Shown here in pieces: positions 1 to 4,630 of a stretch of 46,500 nt of DNA (its first letter is position 1; every line of letters starts with the position of its first letter). Location: positions 1-46,500 of the forward strand of contig CADACC010000005.1 of the NCBI GenBank assembly GCA_902786275.1, in the 5' to 3' direction. Below the pieces are notes generated by a model. The model was not told where the DNA came from, did no database searches, and saw only the letters and a list, made by a program, of their open reading frames with translations. The DNA is from an uncultured Erysipelotrichaceae bacterium (GTDB lineage: Bacteria; Bacillota_I; Bacilli_A; RF39; UBA660). The translations under genes were made by a program, and so were the position numbers.

Positions 1-99
1 AAATACACAAAAGTATGCCAGCCAATTTGGATATGCCACACATTTGCAAGTTTGTGTCATTAAGCAACCCTTATGGGAATTGAAGTCTTTATTTTGTGT
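1..99. repeat. Left copy of 99-nt direct terminal repeat
   Basis: Bases 1-99 are identical to 46402-46500. A perfect 99-nt overlap at the ends is typical of a circular contig closed by assembly overlap, so one copy is probably redundant. A true short terminal repeat of a linear virion genome cannot be excluded from sequence alone. Confidence 0.95.
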
Positions 100-280
100 A
101 TTTCGTGTGATTTGTGGTGATGTGAGTTTGCCCTTTAAAATCAATGCTTTAAGTTATGTATATAAAGGGGGGTCTAAAAAAACTTATTTTTTTGTTTTTT
201 TTCAAGGGTCATTTTTTATGAAAAACTATTATTTTATGCCACATAGAACTTAAATACACAAAGTAAATACACATTATAAA
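1..280. other. Non-coding region downstream of the leftward gene at 281 (continues across the junction)
   Basis: No convincing gene was found on either strand. Together with 46015-46401 it forms one gap of about 670 nt between the leftward gene ending at 281 and ssb. It contains a weak A-tract/T-tract hairpin (AAAAAAA CTTA TTTTTTT near 176-194) and a CCCTTATGGG short hairpin near 68-77. Read leftward, the strand is rich in A and C and poor in G. It may hold an origin or a leader; see the entry at 46015. Confidence 0.6.
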
Positions 281-556
281 TTATATATTATACTCTATAA
301 TTTCACATCCTCTCTCTTGTGCTAATCTTTTTAATTGAGTTTGTATTTTACTAGTTGTCGTACTATATTTGTGTGTATTGATATGTAATTTGCCATCTTC
401 CCAAAATGCTATAATTGTATTATAATTTATTAATTCTAGTCCATTTGTTTTAAGGGTTTGTCCTTTGTAAACATAAACACCATTAACAATATCTCTTGTT
501 GGTGTGTGTCCTGCTCTCTTGTCTAAAAATTGTAATATAACTTTTTCATTACTCAT
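281..556 (-). CDS. Hypothetical small phage protein, 91 aa
   Basis: I do not recognise this protein. It is a 91-residue soluble protein with a central stretch of short alternating hydrophobic segments (GVYVYKGQTLKTNGLELI) that reads like a small beta-rich domain, and a charged C-terminal helix. The ATG at 556 follows GAAAGAAGG at a good distance. It is the last leftward gene before the non-coding region at the genome junction, and it shares a transcription unit with the gene at 577-891. Position in the early leftward block suggests a host-takeover or regulatory accessory protein, but that is inference only. Confidence 0.75.
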   Translation of the reverse strand: MSNEKVILQFLDKRAGHTPTRDIVNGVYVYKGQTLKTNGLELINYNTIIAFWEDGKLHINTHKYSTTTSKIQTQLKRLAQERGCEIIEYNI

Positions 557-576
557 AAAATATACCTTCTTTCTTA

Positions 577-891
577 TTATTCAAAACTTATTGTTATTTC
601 TTGTACTTGTTTTAATATGCTTTCTTGATTAAGTACTTGTTTTAATATCTTTATTATTTTATTGATTATGTCATCACTTGCAAATAATATCTCTATTATA
701 AGAGTGTTTTCTTGTGTGATATCGCCATTGTCGTGCTTATAAAGTCCTTTGCCTTGATAGATAGTATAACCACTTAGTCCATTATTAAGTAAAGTGTTTT
801 CTACTATCTTATATGCTTCTATGCTATCAATTTTTTGAATTTTTGTGTCTTTGTCATTTAATCCTACATTTAAAATATACTTTTTTTCCAT
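577..891 (-). CDS. Hypothetical small phage protein, 104 aa
   Basis: This is a 104-residue protein with no signal peptide or membrane segment. Its middle (GYTIYQGKGLYKHDNGDITQENTLIIEILFA) reads as beta-hairpin and strand with an E-N-T-L turn. This is loosely like small ferredoxin-fold DUF3574-type proteins, but the match is weak and should be tested by profile search. The ATG at 891 is preceded by AAAGGAAGA. It lies directly upstream of the 281-556 gene in the leftward early block and close to the triple promoter, so it is likely among the first genes transcribed. Confidence 0.75.
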   Translation of the reverse strand: MEKKYILNVGLNDKDTKIQKIDSIEAYKIVENTLLNNGLSGYTIYQGKGLYKHDNGDITQENTLIIEILFASDDIINKIIKILKQVLNQESILKQVQEITISFE

Positions 892-909
892 TTCTAAAAA
901 TCTTCCTTT

Positions 910-984
910 CTAATTATTATTGATTATGTCTAATATAGCAAGTAAATTGTCTTTGAAATCTTGTAAAGTTGGTTGTTTATTCAT
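910..984 (-). CDS. Possible 24-aa leader or early peptide
   Basis: A short frame encodes MNKQPTLQDFKDNLLAILDI followed by INNN. AAAGGG lies 8 nt before its ATG at 984. It is the first possible gene downstream of the leftward triple promoter and sits just after a hairpin at about 1002-1020. It may be a small early protein or a translated leader. The length is too short for certainty and there is no family evidence. Confidence 0.35.
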   Translation of the reverse strand: MNKQPTLQDFKDNLLAILDIINNN

Positions 985-1433
985 TTTATCATCCCTTTCT
1001 TAAAGTCCATAATAGACTTTATTAAGCATACTATAAACGAATTATAATATGCTTTAAAAACCTATTATTTTTTCCTTTCCCTATTGCCCTCGTTCATTTG
1101 ATACTATTTTTTGTTGTGCCTTAATTACCTAGACGAACCATTACATTTCACTATCTAGGACAAGTCATTATCTTATAAGGTTGTAGTGTATGATGTTTTT
1201 GATAATGTTGCTCTTTTAGGTATGCCCACAAGTACTTGTATTGATAGGGTGTTTACTTGTGCCTTTATGCATATCTTTTCGGCAAGTATCCAGCAAATAA
1301 TTAAATTGTCAAAGAGTGATAACACTGTTAGGATTTATTTCATACCTATTGTAGTAAAGTGTTATTGTTATGCTTTTTTTACTTAGCAAGTTTATAAATT
1401 ATATTTGTTAGAAAAGTCTTTTTCGCTTTTCTT
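985..1433 (-). other. Long leftward leader with inverted repeats; no gene seen
   Basis: About 450 nt separate the nearest leftward promoter start from the first gene. I see no convincing coding frame. Seen directly are several inverted repeats: AAAGTC CATAATA GACTTT (about 1002-1020), AAGCATA...TATGCTT (about 1024-1054), CCTAGA...TCTAGG (about 1129-1159), and the perfect palindrome ACAAGTACTTGT at 1228-1239. The last contains the same AAGTACTT core found at the three promoters. The region could be a structured 5' leader, an operator field or both. Confidence 0.55.
1285..1312 (-). promoter_or_regulatory. Possible fourth leftward promoter
   Basis: On the minus strand TTGACA (complement of 1307-1312) is followed after 16 bp by GATACT (complement of 1285-1290), a 5/6 match to TATACT. 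It lies downstream of the triple promoter and points the same way. It lacks the long A-tract upstream element of the other three and is less certain. Confidence 0.35.
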
Positions 1434-1439
1434 GATATA

Positions 1440-1502
1440 AGTATATCATATAATTTATATCTTGTCAAGTACTTTTTTTAATTTTTTTAATTTTTTTTTT
1501 CT
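1440..1502 (-). promoter_or_regulatory. Leftward promoter P1 of a tandem set of three
   Basis: On the minus strand TTGACA (1463-1468) and TATACT (1440-1445) are separated by exactly 17 bp. Upstream (1469-1502) is an A-rich tract interrupted by TT steps, like an UP element. The palindrome AAGTACTT (1467-1474) overlaps the -35 box. Predicted start is near 1433. It should drive the leftward early genes beginning at 984 or 891. Confidence 0.85.
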
Positions 1503-1530
1503 TAGTTTCTTTTTTTCTTTTTGTGATTTA

Positions 1531-1592
1531 ATTGTAACACACAATTTTTTAAATGTCAAGTACTTTTTTTAATTTTTTTAATTTTTTTTTCT
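1531..1592 (-). promoter_or_regulatory. Leftward promoter P2 of a tandem set of three
   Basis: TTGACA (1554-1559) and TACAAT (1531-1536) are 17 bp apart on the minus strand. The upstream A-tract and the AAGTACTT palindrome (1558-1565) are almost identical to those of P1. Predicted start is near 1524. Confidence 0.85.
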
Positions 1593-1631
1593 ATTGTCTT
1601 TTTTGTGTGTGCTTTTCTCAGTTGCAAATTA

Positions 1632-1692
1632 ATTGTAGCATATAATTTTTTTAAAGTCAAGTACTTTTTTTAATTTTTTTTTAATTTTTTTC
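1632..1692 (-). promoter_or_regulatory. Leftward promoter P3 of a tandem set of three
   Basis: TTGACT (1655-1660) and TACAAT (1632-1637) are 17 bp apart on the minus strand. The upstream A-tract (slightly longer in one run) and the AAGTACTT palindrome (1659-1666) match P1 and P2. The three copies are spaced about 91 and 101 bp apart and look like a duplicated early promoter module. Confidence 0.82.
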
Positions 1693-2050
1693 TTTTTTCT
1701 TTTTTCCTTTCCTTATTATATAGGAATTAATTTTTTTGTGTTTTGTTTGTGTTTTGTTCGTGTTTTATCTAGTGATTACAAACATACGAATATTTTTTTG
1801 GCGAACTTTTTTTCGTTGGAATTTTTTTCTTATTTTTTTGGGGGGTGTGTTTTTTTGGCGAACTAAAAGCGAACAGGGGGAAGGTAAGAGTATGCGGGCG
1901 GGGGAGCGGGGAGATATTATTAAGAACGCACTTATTCCTCCTCTCCACACACAAATAGCCCCCCCTATATAAACCCAAACAAATGTTCACACCCCCACCC
2001 CCTATTTTTCTACCATATTACCTCCCCTAATCTATACATAACCCCAAAAA
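1693..2050. other. Gene-free divergent region with strong strand asymmetry and a 15-bp direct repeat
   Basis: No gene is supported here; the open frames read as low-complexity artefacts. The plus strand is T/G-rich up to about 1910, then abruptly C/A-rich from about 1935. The 15-mer TTTTTTTGGCGAACT occurs at 1793-1807 and 1850-1864, with a related AAGCGAAC at about 1867-1874. G-runs follow (six G near 1840, then four runs of 3-5 G between about 1874 and 1912). It sits between the leftward promoters and the rightward genes, a plausible place for an origin or a regulatory hub. Confidence 0.5.
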
Positions 2051-2080
2051 TATGTTATAATTATATTGGTGATAATAAAT

Positions 2081-2476
2081 ATGAAAGACGTTACTCAAAA
2101 ACTTATCCACGATTTCCAAATCTTAGAACTTGGCTATGACTTTATGGGTTACCAACCCCAATCCAAAGACCTCTTAACCTACCACCACTTGCTAATCCCC
2201 AGACGTTACGGAGGACCATACTCATATCAAAATGGAGTTATCCTCTATACCACCCCTCATTCTTACTTACACGTCATTGAATCAATCTCCCCAGAGCACT
2301 TCCACTACCTAACAGCAGAAATGTTTGATATGAAATGTTCCCAAACCCTTTCCCCATCCTCACTCCATAATATAGACCAGATTCTCACAGACTTTGAAGC
2401 CCGTTACTCAGACCACCGCACCTCAAAGAACAAAGTTTTAATTAAACAACCCTATTTGAACCGAAGACATTTTTAA
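2081..2476 (+). CDS. Small HNH-like protein with foreign base composition
   Basis: A 131-residue protein with an HNH-like core: His-His at residues 35-36 followed by LLIPRRYGG, then an Asn-Gly at about 51 and His-x3-His at 60 and 64 (TPHSYLHVIE). This order resembles compact HNH nuclease folds, although zinc-knuckle cysteines are absent. TTG (2066) and GTG (2069) codons precede the chosen ATG (2081). A TATAAT at 2056-2061 would start the transcript near 2068, so translation may be nearly leaderless. Codons are rich in C (ACC, TAC, CAC, ATC, CTC), unlike the rest of the phage, which avoids C. The gene looks recently acquired. It lies immediately upstream of an independent structured RNA. HNH assignment is moderately sure, function unknown. 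Confidence 0.7.
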   Translation: MKDVTQKLIHDFQILELGYDFMGYQPQSKDLLTYHHLLIPRRYGGPYSYQNGVILYTTPHSYLHVIESISPEHFHYLTAEMFDMKCSQTLSPSSLHNIDQILTDFEARYSDHRTSKNKVLIKQPYLNRRHF

Positions 2477-2548
2477 CCCTCTCCCTCCTCCCTTAACTTT
2501 CGTACCACAACACCCCACTTTGTTGTACAAAAGTAAATCCCCTTCCCC

Positions 2549-2577
2549 TTGACAAACTCTCCTGCCTATGATATAAT
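2549..2577 (+). promoter_or_regulatory. Consensus promoter for the structured RNA
   Basis: TTGACA (2549-2554), 17-bp spacer and TATAAT (2572-2577) form a perfect vegetative sigma-factor consensus. No gene with a ribosome binding site follows closely; a highly structured, terminated stretch follows instead. Confidence 0.88.
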
Positions 2578-2583
2578 ACTTTT

Positions 2584-2812
2584 ACATTTAACTTGTAGAG
2601 CGGAAACTTTCGAAGCCCGTCTCCCGAGATTGGTTGGAGGACGGATTTGGCAGATTTTAGGAAATAAATCCGAGGCTCACACTTAATTATTCTCCATCGG
2701 AGAGTAATTTAAGCGGGATGCTGAAGTCAAGATAGGACGCTTTCTTGAAGTGCTGCATAAAAAAACACATAAAACGCACGGGTTGCTCCGTAAACGACTA
2801 TGTGATTTTTTA
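2584..2812 (+). ncRNA. Unassigned structured RNA, about 230 nt
   Basis: Bounded by a consensus promoter upstream and an intrinsic terminator downstream, with no credible reading frame inside. Successive helices can be drawn: CCGTCTCC with GGAGGACGG (one bulge), GGATTT with AAATCC, a hairpin of about 14 bp around TTCTCC-ATC-GGAGAG (roughly 2683-2714), TCAAGA with TCTTGA, and the terminal CACATA/TATGTG stem. Dense GC in helices contrasts with the AT-rich genome. I do not recognise a known family: it is not tRNA or tmRNA, and I see no group I intron core. Candidates are a phage regulatory RNA, a decoy or a guide-like RNA partnered with the adjacent HNH-like protein. All of these are inference. 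Confidence 0.7.
2766..2812 (+). terminator. Intrinsic terminator of the structured RNA
   Basis: Outer stem CACATA (2766-2771) with TATGTG (2799-2804), inner stem ACGG/CCGT, followed by ATTTTTTAT. This defines the 3' end of the upstream RNA. Confidence 0.75.
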
Positions 2813-2816
2813 TACC

Positions 2817-2845
2817 TTGACAACAACACCTACATATGCTATACT
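2817..2845 (+). promoter_or_regulatory. Promoter upstream of the small membrane peptide and tRNAs
   Basis: TTGACA (2817-2822), 17-bp spacer, TATACT (2840-2845). It begins 5 nt after the U-tract of the preceding terminator. Predicted start is near 2852. Confidence 0.8.
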
Positions 2846-2851
2846 TATATA

Positions 2852-2941
2852 TGTGATGTGTTTCTTCATTCACATCATCAATAATCACAAATCAACTTTA
2901 TACCCCCTGTCAGGACAATGTTCATCTTGACAGGTCTTTTG
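2852..2941 (+). ncRNA. Short two-hairpin RNA or attenuated leader
   Basis: From the predicted start, the RNA folds into TGATGTG/CACATCA (10-nt loop) and then CCTGTCA (2906-2912) with TGACAGG (2928-2934) followed by TCTTTTGTTTT. The second hairpin resembles an intrinsic terminator. Either a 90-nt RNA is made, or the hairpin attenuates transcription into the 28-aa peptide and the four tRNAs downstream. Confidence 0.5.
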
Positions 2942-2945
2942 TTTT
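2906..2945 (+). terminator. Terminator-like hairpin in the leader of the tRNA operon
   Basis: A 7-bp perfect stem CCTGTCA/TGACAGG with a 15-nt loop, then TCTTTTGTTTT. It lies between a promoter and the downstream peptide and tRNA genes, so partial read-through must occur if this promoter expresses them. Confidence 0.55.
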
Positions 2946-2974
2946 GTGGTATATTCATCCTAGAGGTGCATAAT

Positions 2975-3061
2975 ATGTTCATATTAGGTTTATTTATTGG
3001 TTTTTTAATCGGAGCATTTATGATGGCATCTTTCGTTTGCTCTAAAAATGATAATCATTAA
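2975..3061 (+). CDS. 28-aa single-span membrane peptide (DUF3789-like)
   Basis: The frame begins MFILGLFIGFLIGAFMMASF and ends VCSKNDNH. It is one glycine-rich hydrophobic helix followed by a short polar tail. AGAGGTG precedes the ATG at 2975. Size and pattern (hydrophobic GLFIG...GAFMM) match the very small DUF3789-type membrane peptides found in many Gram-positive phages, whose function is unknown. It is immediately followed by four tRNA genes. Confidence 0.6.
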   Translation: MFILGLFIGFLIGAFMMASFVCSKNDNH

Positions 3062-3062
3062 T

Positions 3063-3136
3063 ATAGGTTTGGTGTAGTGATAACACATCGGTCTCCAAAA
3101 CCGAGGACAGTGGTTTGATTCCATTAACCTGTGCCA
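3063..3136 (+). tRNA. tRNA-Trp (CCA)
   Basis: Acceptor ATAGGTT (3063-3069) pairs with AACCTGT (3126-3132) with one G-U. The anticodon arm TCGGT-CTCCAAA-ACCGA gives anticodon CCA. The T arm is AGTGG-TTTGATT-CCATT. The 3' end carries GCCA in the DNA. It reads UGG; no UGA-reading tRNA is present. Confidence 0.93.
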
Positions 3137-3139
3137 TAT

Positions 3140-3214
3140 TGCAGATTGGTGAAGCGGTAACACAGATGACTTTGACTCATTTATTCAGTGGTTCGAATCC
3201 ATTATCTGCAACCA
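3140..3214 (+). tRNA. tRNA-Gln (TTG)
   Basis: Acceptor TGCAGAT pairs perfectly with ATCTGCA. The anticodon arm GATGA-CTTTGAC-TCATT gives anticodon TTG (reads CAA). ACCA is encoded at the 3' end. It lies 3 nt after tRNA-Trp. CAA is the dominant Gln codon of this phage. Confidence 0.93.
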
Positions 3215-3215
3215 T

Positions 3216-3291
3216 AGTAGAGTAGTTCAACGGTTAGAGCACTCGGCTTATATCCGAGGAGTTGTGGGTTCAAATCCTACCTCTACTACCA
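3216..3291 (+). tRNA. tRNA-Ile (TAT)
   Basis: Acceptor AGTAGAG pairs perfectly with CTCTACT. The anticodon arm CTCGG-CTTATAT-CCGAG gives anticodon TAT, reading AUA directly. ACCA is encoded. Only one base separates it from tRNA-Gln. AUA is common in the phage genes, so this is a likely codon-supply function. Confidence 0.92.
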
Positions 3292-3298
3292 TTATTAT

Positions 3299-3372
3299 GT
3301 ACCCCTAGCCAAAAGGTAAGGCAGAGGACTGCAACTCCTCGATTACAGGTTCGACTCCTGTGAGGTACTCCA
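3299..3372 (+). tRNA. tRNA-Cys (GCA)
   Basis: Acceptor GTACCCC pairs with GAGGTAC (one C-A mismatch). The anticodon arm GAGGA-CTGCAAC-TCCTC gives anticodon GCA. The T arm is ACAGG-TTCGACT-CCTGT. TCCA is encoded. It is last in the tRNA cluster. Confidence 0.9.
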
Positions 3373-3413
3373 AATTTAAGATAATTCCGAAGACGTAAAT
3401 ACCTTCTTTATAA

Positions 3414-3470
3414 CCCCTCTATCTTGTCGCTGTTTTCCCGACAACTCCTTTCTAAGAGGGGCTTTTTTAT
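3414..3470 (+). terminator. Terminator after the tRNA cluster
   Basis: CCCCTCT (3414-3420) pairs with AGAGGGG (3455-3461), enclosing a second hairpin TTGTCG/CGACAA, followed by CTTTTTTATTTTAT. It separates the tRNA unit from the late promoter. Confidence 0.85.
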
Positions 3471-3519
3471 TTTATCTTTTTCCAGTTTATTCCAGTTTTT
3501 TCTAGTTTTCTCATTTTTC

Positions 3520-3548
3520 TTGCACAAACACATATTCTATGATATAAT
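3520..3548 (+). promoter_or_regulatory. Promoter for the packaging and structural genes
   Basis: TTGCAC (3520-3525), 17-bp spacer, TATAAT (3543-3548), about 50 nt before the small terminase. The -35 is a 4/6 match to TTGACA. It is the first promoter of the long rightward block. Confidence 0.75.
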
Positions 3549-3597
3549 TATGGTGTAAACAAATACACAAAACACCTAAAAGAGGAGGATAAATCTT

Positions 3598-4041
3598 ATG
3601 TTGACAATTAAAGAAAGACAATTTATTTCTAACTATATACAAACTTTGAACGATAGAAAAGCACAAAAAGATGCTGGTTTTACACATTATGACCCAGATT
3701 TAATTCATAAACCAGACGTAGCACGTGCCATCTCAGAAAAACTAGAACAACATTTCGCTACATTGGACATTACAGATGAGTATATCTTAGCAAATATCAA
3801 AGAAGTTGCTGAATCAGCCTCTAGACCTGTACCTCGTTCAAAAATAGACAAAGATGGTAATCAGATTTACTATTATAGCGAGGATGGTAAACCTATATTT
3901 GATAGAGATTACGGCTCTCAACTAAAAGCCCTAGAACTTTTAGGACGTTATAGAGCACTATTTACTGATAAACAAGAAGTAGATGTAACAACCGACTTCG
4001 AGAAATACATTTCTGACGTGTCATCAGAGAGCGAGTGGTAA
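3598..4041 (+). CDS. terS: Terminase small subunit
   Basis: A 147-residue DNA-recognition subunit of the packaging motor. The N-terminal part (ERQFISNYIQTLNDRKAQKDAGF) matches the helix-turn-helix start of Terminase_2-type small subunits. The centre (residues about 58-75, TDEYILANIKEVAE) and the later LKALELLGRYRALF helix are typical of the family's oligomerisation core and tail. AGAGGAGG lies 8 nt before the ATG. It is the first gene after the late promoter. Its stop overlaps the open frame of a GIY-YIG endonuclease that has no conventional start, raising the possibility of coupled translation. Confidence 0.88.
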   Translation: MLTIKERQFISNYIQTLNDRKAQKDAGFTHYDPDLIHKPDVARAISEKLEQHFATLDITDEYILANIKEVAESASRPVPRSKIDKDGNQIYYYSEDGKPIFDRDYGSQLKALELLGRYRALFTDKQEVDVTTDFEKYISDVSSESEW

Positions 4042-4042
4042 T

Positions 4043-4630
4043 ATCAAAAAGTATATTGTTTACTGCCATATATTTCCTAATGGGAAAAGATATGTTGGTA
4101 TTACTTCACAAAAACCATCGGAAAGATGGAGAAATGGTCGAGGATATAAAGGTTCTACTGCTGTTTATAGAGCCATCAATAAATATGGATGGGAAAATAT
4201 AGAACATAGAATTTTATTTACGGATTTAAGTAAATCTGAAGCCGAAAAAACAGAAATAAGACTGATTAAAGAATGGAACACGTTATCGCCTAATGGTTAT
4301 AATTTATGTAAAGGTGGTAATTTAGTTACAGGACACAAAGTGTCAGAGAAAACCAAAAAACATTTGCGAGACCTCAATAAGGGTAAGAAATACTCTAAAG
4401 AAGTCAAAAAGAAACAAACCATCGCTCATACTGAGAAAATCGTTTGCTTGGAAACAGGTAAAATTTATGATGGATGTAGAGAAGCAGCACGATTAACAGG
4501 AGGAGATAAAGATGGTATTCGTCTATGTATAAAAGGTGTATATAAACAAACTCACGGAACACACTGGGTTAAACTAGACGATTTGATTAAAGGAGGTGAT
4601 TTGTCGTGTCTCAAGAAAAACAACGTATAA
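4043..4630 (+). CDS. GIY-YIG homing endonuclease between the terminase genes (start uncertain)
   Basis: The frame gives KKYIVYCHIFPNGKRYVGIT, the GIY and YIG strands, then SERW with the conserved Arg, an Arg/Tyr/Trp-rich helix, AEKTEI with the metal-binding Glu and YNLCKGGN with the closing Asn. A basic linker (about residues 95-125) and a NUMOD-like DNA-binding module (CLETGKIYDGCREAARLTGG) follow. The frame is open from 3989 but has no ATG or GTG before the catalytic core. The first such codon is GTG at 4340, which would remove the nuclease domain. Possible starts are CTG 4013, ATC 4043 or ATT 4055, or a +1 shift from terS near its stop. The 3' end overlaps the terL start by 25 nt. It is a likely mobile, free-standing gene. 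Confidence 0.8.
   Translation: MKKYIVYCHIFPNGKRYVGITSQKPSERWRNGRGYKGSTAVYRAINKYGWENIEHRILFTDLSKSEAEKTEIRLIKEWNTLSPNGYNLCKGGNLVTGHKVSEKTKKHLRDLNKGKKYSKEVKKKQTIAHTEKIVCLETGKIYDGCREAARLTGGDKDGIRLCIKGVYKQTHGTHWVKLDDLIKGGDLSCLKKNNV

Noticed and set aside
44-253. Open frame of 69 codons on the plus strand
   Set aside because: No ribosome binding site, biased Phe/Val composition from T-rich DNA, and it lies in the asymmetric non-coding junction region.
1186-1386. Open frame of 66 codons on the plus strand
   Set aside because: Opposite to the leftward leader, no ribosome binding site, and it covers palindromes and a possible promoter.
1736-1990. Open frames on both strands
   Set aside because: Low-complexity translation of T-runs and G-runs (poly-Phe/Leu or poly-Lys/Pro); no start signals.
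2584-2812. Possible tmRNA, RNase P RNA or group I intron
   Set aside because: No tRNA-like ends, no tag reading frame, no P4/P7-type conserved core that I can recognise, and no split exon around it.
2745-2930. Open frame of 61 codons over the end of the structured RNA
   Set aside because: It runs through a terminator and a promoter, has no ribosome binding site, and the composition is not protein-like.
3061-3400. CRISPR-like regular spacing
   Set aside because: The repeated similarity is due to tRNA T-arms; there are no direct repeats with spacers anywhere in the window.
2000-3500. Lysogeny module
   Set aside because: No integrase, excisionase, repressor or attachment-site pair was found near the tRNAs or elsewhere, so a temperate lifestyle is not supported.
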